This document shows, in pieces, positions 11,323 to 22,693 of a stretch of DNA of 64,000 bases. The translations under genes were made by a program, and so were the position numbers. The stretch covers positions 62,001 through 126,000 of the forward strand of contig RSEE01000045.1 in assembly GCA_003971905.1 (NCBI GenBank), read 5' to 3'. The notes under the pieces were generated by a model. It was not told where the DNA came from. It searched no databases and saw only the letters and a list, made by a program, of their open reading frames with translations. Every line of letters starts with the position of its first letter. The stretch's first letter is position 1. Origin of the DNA: Moniliella sp. 'wahieum'. Lineage: Eukaryota > Basidiomycota > Moniliellomycetes > Moniliellales > Moniliellaceae.

Positions 11323-13721
11323 TTAGAGGGCGATAATGACAGGGCCATGGGCGGCCGAAACGATGCTCTCGCCCCAGCCGGGTTCATCCAGGCCATAGGG
11401 CGAACGTCCAGAGAGCCAAGCGCGACCAAGCACAGGTTTGGCCCGCCGCTTGGACTTGAGCAGAGATACAGTCTGCCCATCTCCACGGCCGGGTGGTGGC
11501 AGCTCGCCAGGCGTCGGCAAAACCCCCGCTGCCAGCGTAGGAAGCGTGGGCGAATCTACTCGCCACTGCTTGGAACGCGGCGCGGAAATGCTCACGGCCT
11601 GGGTGGCGGTGAGGTTAAAGTGCCCTTGGAACAGAGCGGGATGGGCAAGACTGACGGCCCCGCCTGTTGCCACGTACGAGCGCAGCGGGACATCCGGTTT
11701 TTGGCCACGGTACCGCGCTGTGATGCGGCCAGTGTGGCTTGTGATGTGCACTTGGGCCGCGACAGGGGCGGGCGGCTCACCCGACTCCTCCTGACCTCCC
11801 TGCAAGAGGTCGAGATCAATGTCGGCGTCCAAGTCGCCTTGAAGGGTTTGAAGATACACTGGCCCGGTTGGTTTGAGCGCTACTTGGATGCGGCCTGAAG
11901 TGGCCGAGATGTCCGTCCTGTCCGCTTGCAGACGAGCAATGTGCAAGTCGGCCTCGCCACTCGTCACTGTGGCCGAGGCAGCGACGACATGGCCCAACGA
12001 CATCAGCCCATACGGCGCATGGAGCAGCATCTCTGCCTCGGGAGCAAACAGGGCGCCCGTCGAGGTTAAGGTGCCAAACCACGTTTGCGCCCAGACCTGC
12101 TCCTGCACTTGGATCGAGTCGAGCAGGCTGATTGCTCCGTAGTACGAGGAGAGTCGAAGCGTACGCAGCAGCATCGCCTCAGGCAATGGTGGCGCTGGAT
12201 CCTGATCATCGGAACCTTGCACGTCACCCTGAGGTGTCCCATGAAACGTCACACCCAACCGGGAGGACGCCACATCAATGGCCATCATGGCATGGGATGC
12301 GGGTGATATTGAAGATTCTTCTCGGCTACCGTCACCTCCTCCCTCGGGCGGGGAAGGGGCCCCACACTGTCGGCCTGGGTGGAGGGTAAGTTCTACATGG
12401 ACCGTAATCGCGTTCCGCACGTCGAACCATGGCGTCACATCCGACGCCAGTGTCAAACCCAGGCGCCCATCCGAGGTGCGAACCTCGCGAGAGAGAGCGA
12501 GGAGGAGGCGAGCTGGCTTCGATGCGGCCCGTAGGCATACAGTTGGGCCGTAGCACGAGGTCTGGTGTCGCACACAGCCCATCCTTCATGCTTGTCCTGC
12601 GTAGCTTTGGGGAGCACCATTCTTCCTCGTCCGCGTTGCCTGCGTCACTTCCGTCATGCGGACCTACCGGTTCGGAAGACGTGTGAACATGTACGTGTCC
12701 CCGGTGCCGGACTCCCATGAATGGAAAAGGAGAAGCGTGTCGGCCTGGAAGTCCATCGCCAACGGTCCGGCAGGGGGTTCGAACTCGTATCGCGCTTCGA
12801 TCCACCAGTCGTTCTTGGGAATGCGCCGAGACGGGTCTTCCGGGCCAGATAAGCTTCCCATTCCTGTGGCCGAGAGGGGGGCGGAAAAGGGCAGGGTGCG
12901 GAGGACAGTAGCATTGTACGATGGCGGGCAGCGCATACGGCTTGGGAACCACAATCTTTTCTACTGGCGGCGTTTCGAGCCAAAAGAGTTCACGCAGAAG
13001 AAATATGGTGAGCAGAACAAATAGTGTCCCCGTTCCCAGAACCGAGAGCGCACGGCGACGCAGGTACTTGTCCTCTTGCATCTGCCATCTGGGATCCATC
13101 CGCCCGCCTGTGCTAACCCCCGAATCCATTTCGAGTAACAGCGTGCCGTAGCCACGCCAGCGCGCCTTGGACATGGGGAGCAAGTGTGAGCGGTGGTTGG
13201 GAGCACGGGCATGGCCGCTGCCCCCTTCTGTCTGCGGCTCAAAGGCAGGAGCAATGACACGGACCCGGCGGCCGACGCTGACGCGGTTGGTGCGCCGGCG
13301 CTCATCGGACAACCAAGCAGGACGGAGACGGGGAGGAGACGGCGGGGGCGCAGCATCAGCCTTGAGCGTCTCCTGGGAGGGCGAATCGGGGAGCGTGAAG
13401 GAGGAAGGGACGGAGGTGTCGAAGGTTGAGTCGGATGCGGTGGCAAACAGAGACGAGCGTGCGGAAGTGTGCAGGTCGGGGTGGCAGGCGCATGGTGGGA
13501 GGCGTGGGGGGGTGGGGAGTGGCATGGAAGGCGGGGGACTGGTCGGGGGATGGCGCGAGAGACGAGGGGGACGGGGACAGGGACGGGGAGGGAGATAAGG
13601 AGGGGGACGGGGACGGAGACGGGGACGGGGAGATGGAGGGTGGTGGGGAGAGCGGGGCGGGAGGCAGCAGGGTGGAGAGCGGGGGCAGGGCAGCCGCACT
13701 AGCACCAATGGGCGGGTGCAT
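11323..13721 (-). CDS. single-pass (type II-like) membrane protein with beta-rich C-terminal region, unknown function
   Basis: I do not recognise the family. From a candidate ATG at 13721 the minus strand reads a Pro/Ser-rich N-terminus built on a hexamer repeat (SPSPSP), a basic stretch, then one hydrophobic segment (about 13060-13000, LGTGTLFVLLTIFLLREL). A long presumably lumenal or extracellular region follows. It contains NDWWIEARYEFEPPAG and later a series of short beta-like repeats (ISATSGRIQVAL, HITSHTGRITARYRG, GGAVSLAHPALFQG) ending at the stop at 11323. The repeats resemble the beta-solenoid of DUF4097-type adhesin-like proteins; this is an impression, not a match. The frame breaks at least twice (near 12920 and 12580). 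Confidence 0.6.
13560..13640. repeat. hexamer repeat (GGGGAC)n in the N-terminal coding region
   Basis: Units of ggggac with cagggac and cggagac variants are read on the minus strand as alternating Pro and Ser in the N-terminus of the membrane-protein locus. Confidence 0.7.
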
Positions 13722-15784
13722 GCAGTGGGGATTGCGCGGGCGATGGCGCTGGGGAGGCGGATGCAGGCGGAGGCGGAGGCGGAGGCGAGCGAGGGAAGGC
13801 GGGGCTGGGCAGCCTCAGAGTGCCGAGGACGGATGCACGGGTGGGTGGTTGAGTTGAACGTTTGTTTATCAGACTCCGACTCATTTGCGCTTTTCCAGCC
13901 ACAGTCGCTAGCTTTCGCAGCGAGTGACTAGTGCCTGGAACACGGGCAACCCTACTGTGCAACCCTAGCGCGCATCGGTGGCCCCACTTGAAACGTACAT
14001 CCAGCAGGTTGGCAGTGTGCTGGGCATGTCATGTGCATGTCATGCATGCAGTCTGTGCCTGGTGCACTGCCACTCCCACTTGGCCTGGCATAGGCTCGGG
14101 GCCGCAGCAGGTGCGATTTCACATTGGAATGGCTGGTACCGACAGGCCTGACATGTGACACGTGACAGATAGCATGCGGCCGCTCGCCAGGCCCCAGCAC
14201 GCACCAGCACGCACCCGTCTGCACCAGTCCAGTCTGTCTTCGCCGGTACTCCGTTGGACGCTGCATCAATCATTCATCATCCCATGCAGGGCAGGGCACC
14301 TGGCCGGTGTCCGGGCTGCGCTTGCATGCGCGTATGCACCGTGCAGAAATGCGCCTAATGCTGCCCAGCCGGCCCAAAAAGGCCAGCCCGGCCCGGGGGT
14401 ACTGTGCCTTGTCTTGGCACCGGCATCAGTCATTTAATCAAGCATCGTGCATCTTATCCGGCGCAACACTTATCGTCAGGGCGAGGGACTACAGATCTCA
14501 CACCATGCATCATGCATCACGTAATCGATATACTCCGGCTCAGCGCGAAGGCGCGCAACCGCGTGATCGCACCCGGATCTGGCTCGAAGTGTTCGACGGG
14601 GGCCAGCAGGGGCCAGCAGGATTGGTTAACAGCAAGGCAGGGCACAGCAGAGAGCAGGTGGGGTAGGGTCTGGTGGGCTGGTGGAGCTCGTATGTTCACA
14701 CGCTTACATGTCACACGAACGCTGGAAGAGGCAAGGCAAGGCCTGGCAAGGCAAGGCAAGTGAGTGTGGCAAGGCTCCCGCGATCGGCTCAACAACGAAC
14801 GCACAAGTTGAGCGCTCGTTGAGCACTCAAGTTGAGTTCAACGTTCAAACTTCAAGCTTCAAGAGATCAGAATTTGGGCCGTGGCGCGTGGCAGCGTTTG
14901 CGCTGCCACAGGCTGAGGCTCAGCCACTCAGCCTCGCCTCAGCGCCAAGCATGAATCAACCCCATTGATCCTCAAGTCGAGGTAGGCCAATGCGCTGATG
15001 TGGTGTCGCCTGATATAGATATCGCCTAGCATCGCCTAGCCTACACGCATATGGGAAGCACGGCGCCAACCCACCCGTGGCGGGGCCATAGGCGGTCACA
15101 TGTCGCAGCGCGGCCGGTGCGAATGGGGCGGCATTCGTCAAGTGCGGATGGCACTTCGGCTGAGCGCAGCAACGAGAGAAATTGAAATTGAATTGAACGT
15201 TGAATGTTCAGTGTTCAATGTCCAGCTGGCTATGTTGAAATTCAAAAATGAAATCAGTGAAATACAACTCCGTGTAGGCGATAGCTCGAACTCCCCTGTT
15301 GGGAATTTTGCGGACATAAATATCACAGTCGCTCCCACGCTCGGAGCGACGCGAATCCAAAGGGAGACCAAGTGGCCGAACCCCCGCGGCAATCTTCTAG
15401 GTCGTAGCGGTCGTAACCGCGTAACCGGTAACCGGTAACCCTTCGTGACCGCGTGACCCAGTAACCGGCGTAACCGCGTAACCAGCAACCCTGTACCTGC
15501 CCGTAACGCGTAACGCGTAACCCAGCCTATAGCCCGAACCTTTTTGTACCCCAGGATTATACTGAGAACATGCCCAGGATTTGAAAGGTTGAACGCCCAG
15601 CTGGAGTGTTGCTGTCATGTACGTACGCGGACCAACAAGTCAATTGCTCATCAGAACCTGCTGAACCCCAGACGCTCGCGGCGCCACAGCGGGGTTTCCA
15701 GCACAGAAAACTTCCCATTGGCACCCAAGTGCTGGCCGCCGCTTTCTATCCCCGCTCCTTCTACTCGACTGCCACCAGCACCTG
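13722..15784. other. intergenic region with several palindromic words
   Basis: No gene is recognised. Contents: TGTCACATG-type words (14151-14166, 14705-14715), ATGCATCATGCATC at 14506-14520, an AAGGC repeat at 14732-14762, TTGAACGTT words (13848-13864, 14808-14862, 15190-15220), and a degenerate GTAACC array (15411-15523). Confidence 0.5.
15411..15523. repeat. degenerate GTAACC(G/CG) array
   Basis: About ten copies of gtaacc, spaced 7-12 bp and mixed with gtaacgc and gtgaccgc variants, run through this stretch. It is not the TTAGGG telomeric motif. Confidence 0.7.
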
Positions 15785-15835
15785 ATGACCTCGACCTCGA
15801 CCTCGACCTCAACCTCAACCTCGACCTCGACAGAC
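15784..15835. repeat. hexamer array (GACCTC)n coding Thr-Ser
   Basis: Eight or nine tandem gacctc/aacctc units at the start of the plus-strand gene encode alternating Thr and Ser. Confidence 0.8.
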
Positions 15836-16798
15836 AACAGGACACTGCTGGACATTGTGCGCGAGATTTACCCAGCGGTACAACCCTGTCTGCCGCTTGC
15901 CCCGGGCGCACCCCCTGTCTGGGACCCCGACGCGTCGCCTGTTGACGAGACGAGTGCCAGAGCCACCGCGCTGGATTCGTTGGTCGTCATCATACTTCCC
16001 ATGGCCGGCTACACGCTCACGTCGAACCGGGCAAGTGCAGAGGAATACGAGAAGATTGCAGAGATGATGAGTCACCCGATGGTTTATCCCACCCTGCGCG
16101 ACCCGCCCGTACCTTACCTCACTGATCATGCCATGGTCTGGTCCACTCTCGAACGCCGAAAGCAGCTCGCTGCCCTGCGTGCGCTCTCGTCCCGCGCAGA
16201 CTCGGTTGATCCGCACCAGTTCCGGGCTACAGCCCGGTCGGCTCAGTTCGGTACAACGACCAGGTGGTAGGTACGGTGACTCTGAGTGGGAGTACCAAAG
16301 GCGCACCCTTTGTCGAACAAACATGGCACATCGGTACGTTTCTCACCTCATTCTTCTCGTTTTTCTTTTTCTGGCTGGGGGGTGGTATTGGTGGGCATTG
16401 CTAACGGTGTCGTGGCTCTCCTTGGACATGTGTATAGGCTACTCGATCCACCCAGATCACGGAGAAAGGGAGTAATGCAAGCGGCGCTCCGGGCACAAAT
16501 GGACCTCATTCGCGCGATACGTCAAGCATTAGGTCTTCCGCCTCAGCTCCCAGATTCCCCCCCGCATCCTCGCCCGCTGTTTTTCGGAGCAACAATGGAG
16601 CATAACCAAGCCAGTCGACGGGTCATGCTTCTTGCCGGTCTCACCCCCATGCGTACGACAAGAGATCCTGATGGCCGGACGTATGGAGCACGCGCAACTG
16701 ACCTCCCAAGCGGAGAGAATAAGGTGGCAATGGGTCTTCTGCCCCCCGAGGTTGTCGGTCAGCATATACGGGATGTGGAGTTCGAATCGCTCACCTAG
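15785..16798 (+). CDS. unrecognised protein with N-terminal Thr-Ser repeat
   Basis: The ATG at 15785 opens an (ST)n run encoded by a cctcga hexamer array. A region with stable protein character follows (about residues 17-150: NRTLLDIVREIYPAVQP, LDSLVVIILPMAGYTL, EEYEKIAEMMSHP, VPYLTDHAMVWSTLERRKQL). A one-base slip near 16235 then gives VRYNDQVVGTVTLSGST and FVEQTWHIG. A likely intron starts with GTACGT at about 16336 and ends TGTATAG near 16437. Past it, two frames are possible: a Ser/Thr-rich tail ending near 16610, or a helical frame (ALRAQMDLIRAIRQALGL) ending at 16798. No family came to mind. Confidence 0.5.
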
Positions 16799-17262
16799 GC
16801 ATCGATGGGACCTTGTAGTCTCCATCGATCTTGCTCCTGTGATCTGGGACTATCTATTTCGACATGATGCGGGTGCATGGTGCATGGTGCATGGCGCTTG
16901 CTTTGAAGGGAACATCATGAGCGATAAGCAATGGCTGTAAAACGAAGAAAAAATGTGCACAAAATCGACCGAGACAAGATGATACAGGTTATGCACCGAG
17001 GGACGGCTCTTCAAAGGCAAACAAAACGTGCAAAGCAAGGCACCAACAGGGACGGCACAAAAGAGATGCGAAAAAGAGGGATAGCGAAAGGGATTAAGTG
17101 GGTTTCCAAAAGGGGCAAGCCGAAGAAAGGAAGCCGAAGAGGGCAAGTCGAATCAAGGAAGTCGAATAAAGTTGGACAAAGGAAGTCGAAAAAAAAAGGC
17201 GAGGAGAGGATAGTACTGAGATGGGGCGAGAAAATAGGTGGCTTTGCATAGAAGTTTCCGAC
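16799..17262. other. short gap at the 3' end of KRE6
   Basis: This is the convergent interval between the plus-strand unknown gene and the minus-strand KRE6 stop. It is purine-rich on the plus strand, so it translates as a Lys/Arg-rich open frame that I judge spurious. A gcatggt triplet repeat is at 16871-16895. Confidence 0.5.
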
Positions 17263-19914
17263 TTAACTGGACCCGCTCCCGGAAGACGACGAAGAGTCGG
17301 TGGAGGAAGAGGAGGAGCAACCGGTCAATTTGTTGCGAGGCCAAGGTTTGTTGAATGCTATGGGACCACAACAGCGAGGTTAGTAGCGCAGGGGCGGGGC
17401 GAATGAAGGCAATCGAAGGGTAACGCACTAGTAATGTTGGGATTGTTGTACAGGTCGGCGTGGCGCTCAATGTAAGCCGCGGTCGGATGGTCTGGCGGAT
17501 CGCAGGAAACGCGGTTCGGTTGCCCATGGGGTTGGTACACACGCACGTAGTCAAAACGCATCTGAGCGGGGAAGACAACCTTGTCCTGGGAGGTCCAGTC
17601 GATCCATTGGAATCCAGAGGAGATGCTACACAATCGGGTACCCAATCAGTCAGTCAATCAGAATAAAAAATGGATGGACAAGATACGCACCCCAAGTTAA
17701 GTACGATCGACATGGGCTCGGTAGGAATTAAGCGTTGGGCAATGTCCATGGCTCCCTGGGGCCCGAGGGCGTCGCCATTGAGGCGCCAAGAAGGCTGACC
17801 GTCGTTCCACCATTGAATGTACCCATTGCCATTGCCGTCCCAATCGGGCGAGTACTCCAACCCATACCGGACATATTGGCCGGCCGTCTCTTCAAAGTTA
17901 TCATCCGACACCCGAGTCACAACCGACGCCGACATTTGCAGTGGACCCCCGTGGTAGCTGTTGATCTCACTGGCGGTGCTGTGTAGATCACGGTTTGTTG
18001 CGACGTATTTCCAGCATAGTAGTTCTCTGAAAAGGGGGCCACCTGGAGCGATTGAGACGCATAGGTGTGCTGTTCTGCACTTGCACCTCAAAGACATCAA
18101 TCTCACTGGCGCCTCTGCCGACATTGTTGGAGGGCCCAGGGTGGTCTTCGCCATCGCAGGTGCAAGCGGGGCTGCGCATACCAGGCAGTTTGCTGATCTT
18201 GCCCTTGGCTGCATACGGAGCCGTCGAGTGGAGCGCGCCATGGGGGCCAGTGCCATTGACAAAGTGTTGACCTTTCAGAATGCCCGTGTCACACTGGTTG
18301 TAATTGTATGGCCACAATCCCTCGGTGGTACCCCGGTAGCCTGGGCGGCCCAGATTGCCCATCAGCCAGGCCGCGGGCCAGTAGCCCTTGCGAGCCGGCC
18401 CACCAGGAAGGAGCGTGCTAAACTCAATGTACCCGCCTTGAAAGCAAAACTTGTTCCAGCTCTGAAGCATACCCGATTGGAAGTTGAGGTCGTGTGTTGC
18501 TTTTTGGGTCAGGATAGAACCAAAGAACCTCCCGTCGTGTTAACTGCCTCGGGCGAGTACCACTCATAGTCGCCCGTCGCGCCGTACCAAATGTTGGCTG
18601 CCTCCCAAAAAGGCTATACCCCGGCAGAGTCAGTGGAGTTCAGAAGACAAAAAAAGTAGGAAGCAGGACTCACGTCATCGCCAGGGTAGAAGGTGCGACC
18701 TTCGACGTTAAACTCGTCGCTGAATACAAGATCGAACCGATCTCCCGCATCGTTCTTCCATTGCATAGCACTCTGCGGAGTATCCGAGTCGACCAATGCG
18801 CGCAAGGTACCAAGGAGGGGAACCTGTCCCGTCGCGTTCGTTCCCCCACCCCGAGACCATACTTGCCCCAATCCTTGTGTTTGGACAAGACCTGGTCAAT
18901 GATGGGATAACCTGCAAACAGCAAGCACAGTGCAACAACAATAAAAACCATTGTCCCAACGTTGAGCAACCCCTCCATTGAGATGCCGTGGTTCCGGTCC
19001 GTCTTCTTTTCCACTGTGTGTAAGTAATCGTCCGGATCGGTATCAATGTCTCTCGGTACGAGGCTGGAGTGGACAGTTGCCTTGGCAGCCGCCGATTTCT
19101 CCGTCATGGGTTGTGTCGTGTTGCTGTACCAATCGTTCTGGTTGGGGTGCTTACGCGCCTCCACCAACGTGGTCTGGGACACTTGCGGCTCCATCGGTGT
19201 CGGGCCAGCCTGCCCGGAACTTGCCAGAGGCTGTGCACCTGTTCTGACTCCGGCCCTTCCGCCTGCGCCAATCAAGGGTGCCCCAGATGCCGCTTGCAGA
19301 CGCCGCTCCATCGCTTGGGGGTCGTCTGAGCCCACCACGTCGGGGATGCTGACATTGGAACCATAGGCTTTGTGGCTCGGGCGCCATTGAGCCCCGGTAG
19401 GGAGAATGGGGCAGCAGACCCACTGAAGCGGGTGGGAGGTGGTTTACGCTGCACGGCTTTCTTGGGGCTTGGCGAGCGATTGGCAGCGGACATGGGAATG
19501 TCGCTGTAGTGCTGCGAGGCAGGGGGGCAGACATGTCGACCGAGCTAAAGCCCGGGTGTGACCTTTCCTCTCGGGAGAAGGAAGAAGTGGGCGCTCGGAC
19601 GAATCGCGCTCACTGCGCTCGGGGGAAGAAAGCAGAGGACGCTCCGGGGATGAAAGCAAAGGGCGATCGGGCGAGTAGCCCTGGTTTCGCACAGGCGAAT
19701 AGTGGCGAGGCGGAGTACGAGGTGCCTGATAGGGATTTGAACTGGTCGCCCCGGGTAGTGAAGCCACAGGACCGAACGGATTGGCAGTTCCAGGGGGGGC
19801 TGGCTTGGGTGCTTGCACTGTTTCTTGAGCCACGCCCACATATCCCCGGTTGGAGTTAGGATCGCTGCGCGTGGGCGAGGAAGGGGTGGGGCGGATCGGT
19901 ATTGGACGGCGCAC
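17263..19914 (-). CDS. KRE6: beta-1,6-glucan synthesis-associated protein, KRE6/SKN1 family (GH16-like)
   Basis: A type II membrane protein of the secretory pathway needed for cell-wall beta-1,6-glucan. The minus strand encodes a Ser/Pro-rich cytosolic N-terminus (repeats of LLSSPERP), a transmembrane segment (about 18960-18900, VGTMVFIVVALCLLFAGY) and a GH16-like lumenal domain. That domain has FDLVFSDEFNVEGRTFYPGD, FWEAANIWYGATGDYEWYS, the catalytic-type motif EIDVFE (about 18085-18105) and the family C-terminus FDYVRVYQP, YIERHADLYNNPNIT, PWPRNKLTGC. Three introns fit canonical sites: 18614-18673, 17626-17690 and 17358-17428. After the last, the protein ends in a Ser/Asp-rich tail at the stop complementary to 17263-17265. 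A one-base break lies in a G run near 18845-18853 and others in the N-terminus, so the start (19914 or upstream) is uncertain. Confidence 0.9.
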
Positions 19915-20983
19915 GGGAGAAGAGGGCGGGGAAGCAGAGCATAGGTGCGAGAAGATGTGGCAACGGGAGGTGCAATGCGGGCAGAAGACCGGCTGGTAGC
20001 CGAGACGGGTGCCGGAGGCGGAGCAATGCGTGCGCCCGGCACCGCACCCGAACGCTTCCGGTCGGGGGAATGGGAAGAGCGCGACGAGGCTGGATTGAGG
20101 TGTGGGCGGGGCGTGGACAAGACGCGGACAGGTTCAGGCGGGGGTTGGCGGCCACGAGGACGGGGAGGTGAATATTCCATGGGTGGAGCCACCGACGACA
20201 CATCGCTCCTGGTGGGTGTGGTAGGACGGTGGATGGGCGGCTCGAGGGGGCGGGCGAGGGTGGGCGCATGGCCGGTGGGGCCTGTGTGTGTTGCTCGGCA
20301 TGACGATGGCGGCGACCAAGAGCGTGAACAGGAGGTGGTGGTGGCGGGAGGGCACGGGGCCTGGAGCTTCATTCAGCCTGGAGCCTGAAGCCGGAAGCCG
20401 ATCCTTACGTGCGGAGCGCACGACCCGAGCGAGCTGGCGAGCACCGATGGGCTGCGCCTCGTAGAAAATACACGAGCACCCCTCGCACTGGAGCAGCGTC
20501 CGCTCCGCCACCCTCGTGCTGCAAGAGGAACTAGCTCGCAGCATGCATCATGCATCACGCGTCACGCGTCACGCTTCTTGCCGCCAGCCGCAAGCAAGGC
20601 TCGGGGGCTGTATCTCGCCGAGTCGGATCGCCTCGCTGCCTTTTTCGACCTCTCGGAGTTACAGGTTGCCATCCCACGCGTTGGACTTGGACAGCGTTGC
20701 AACCTCTGTGACCCATGTGACCCTGCTTGCTGGTCGATGATCTGCATATCAATCTACACCCACCAACCACCGCCACCACTGTCACATGTCAGGCTTGCCA
20801 CGGCACATGCGCGCCAATCGGGCAATACCGCACTTCTATCTATTGTACTGAGTCCCGAGGCAGACAGCTTCCTCCGCACCTAACCAGCAGCGGAGTGATC
20901 TCTCGCGCGTTCTAAAAGAAGAGCCGGCCAGGACGCTCCTACTATACAGACCAAAACTCATTGATGCGCATGGCATGGCGTTC
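19915..20983. other. region upstream of KRE6 and downstream of HAS1
   Basis: Sequence to about 20372 may belong to the KRE6 N-terminus or 5' leader; it is Pro/Arg/Ser-rich in every minus frame. From 20530 the region looks regulatory: ATGCATCATGCATCACGCG runs into repeated ACGCGT words (20556-20574), and a TGTCACATGTCA word is at 20780-20791. Confidence 0.4.
20556..20574. promoter_or_regulatory. double ACGCGT (MCB-like) element upstream of KRE6
   Basis: The sequence cacgcgtcacgcgtcacgc holds two ACGCGT cores 8 bp apart. ACGCGT is the MluI cell-cycle box bound by MBF/Swi6-type factors in fungi. The same arrangement recurs upstream of the PDR transporter and, in shorter form, of the DMT transporter. 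The function is inferred. Confidence 0.45.
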
Positions 20984-22693
20984 TCAGCGACTCCACTGGC
21001 CCTTGCGCCGGAAGCCGGCTTGGGCTTGTAGTGTCCCGCCTTCTTGTCCTGCTCCTTGTAATCCCTGCGCCGAGCCACCCTAGCCCGTTTGGCCTCTTGC
21101 GCCTCCTCTTCTTCCTCGGCGTCAGCATCAGCATTGCCCTCGCTCTTGCGCTTGGGGGGACCCTTGAGCGCCGCACCAACAGAAATGTTGACTTTGGGTG
21201 GCACCTTGAACCCAAATGCCCGCCCTACCTTGGCAAGGTCGAGCTGGTGCACGTCAAAGATGCGCTTGAGCGAGTAGGAGGCATACGCGGACAGGTAGGC
21301 TCGGTAGCCCTCCTTGGCGCTCTCGTGCAAAAAGTAGTTCTTGGAAATAAGTTTCTCCAGTTGGCCTTGGACGTTCGCAATCTTGTTGGGTGGGAAGGTG
21401 TACTCGTTGAGCGGCACCTTCGCCAGCTTGAGGAAACGGAGGAAGCCCAGCTCCGATGGAAGAAGAAACAAGACGATTTGCCGGCCTTACCCGCACGTGC
21501 CGTACGTCCGACGCGATGAATGTAGTCGCGCGGATCGTCAGGAGGATCGAACTGAATGATCCAATCGACCTTGGGGATATCGAGCCCCCGCGCTGCTACG
21601 TCTGTACACAGCAAAATGCCTTCGGGAGCATTGCAAAACTCGAAAAAGGTGTTGGTCCGCTTCTGCTGTTTCTGCTTGCCGTGCAGATCAAGCACAGGCA
21701 CGTCAATGTAATTGAGCAGCTCGGCGTGGTACTTGACGCTGTTGCAAGACGACATGAAGAAACTAGCCTTCTTTCCCTTGTTCTTTTTCAAAAACGTAAA
21801 GAGCAGCAGGAAACGCTTGTCGCTATCGCATACCACGTAACCCTGCTCCAGGCCCGTCACGGTTGAAGCCAGCTTGTCGGCGTGGACATTGATGTACAGC
21901 GGGCCAGGACGCAGCGAAATGCGGGCCAAGTCCTGCACTTTGGTGGTCTGGGTCGCCGAAAAGAGCATCGTCTGCCGGTTTCTGAGGCAAGACCGAGAAG
22001 GGCGTCAGTTTCAAGTGGGGATTGAACTTGTAAGGAGAGAGGAACGTACCACTGGGAAGCAGACTGATAATCTGACGCATTTCGTCCTCAAACCCAATCT
22101 CGAGAATGCGGTCGGCCTCGTCAATGACAAGTGCCTTAGGTTGGACACGACAAAGCCCTTGGTATTCCTCAAATGATCCAGCAACCGACCGGGGGTTGCA
22201 ATGATCAGGTTGAGACCCTTTTGCAACTTATCGGCCTCCTGTTTTCGGTTCGCACCGCCCATGATGATCCCAAACGTTTGGCTTAGACCACCGCGGCCCA
22301 TAATCTCTTTGGCCACACCAAAAATTTGCAGCCAGCTCACGGGTTGGCGAGAGGATGATGGCGCCCGTCCCATTACGGGCTTGAACTTGAGCCGGTGCAA
22401 CAGCTCAATGGCGGGAACAAGAAAGGCAAGTGTCTTCCCACTTCCAGTCTGCGCTGCTCCCAATACGTCCCGCCCGGCCAGAAGCGGAGGGATGCAGCGC
22501 GATTGCACTTCCGTCATGGTCTTGAAACCCATCGCGTCCAACCCTTGGCCGTGGCAGGCGTCAAATCGAGCGTGGAAAATGGAGGTCGCTCCTCGGAGGA
22601 CTTTTCCCCCGTACTAGAGCTGCCCTGTTGACGCTCGTCCTCGGCAACATCGGCGGCCAGCTGGGCGGCCAATTGCTTCTCAGCGCTGTCCAT
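20984..22693 (-). CDS. HAS1: ATP-dependent DEAD-box RNA helicase HAS1
   Basis: A nucleolar helicase for 40S and 60S ribosome biogenesis. Starting at ATG 22693 ([12 protein letters not shown]) the minus strand carries the Q-motif region ([10 protein letters not shown]), Walker A AQTGSGKT (about 22440), [33 protein letters not shown], the DEAD box itself (codons complementary to 22111-22122), [48 protein letters not shown] and HRVGRTAR (about 21510). It ends in a basic tail finishing KGQWSR, typical of the family, at the stop complementary to 20984-20986. An intron fits 21982-22049 (GTACGT...CTCAG). One-base breaks occur near 22541, 21980, 21472 and 21020, and the conserved sequence resumes in register each time. 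The N-terminus is short for the family, so an upstream exon is possible. Confidence 0.95.

Noticed and set aside
15411-15523. Interstitial telomere repeat
   Set aside because: The core is GTAACC, not CCCTAA/TTAGGG or a common fungal variant, and spacing is irregular.
16931-17251. Lys/Arg-rich 106-residue open frame on the plus strand
   Set aside because: It is the complement of the pyrimidine-rich 3' UTR of KRE6; composition alone keeps the frame open and no domain is present.
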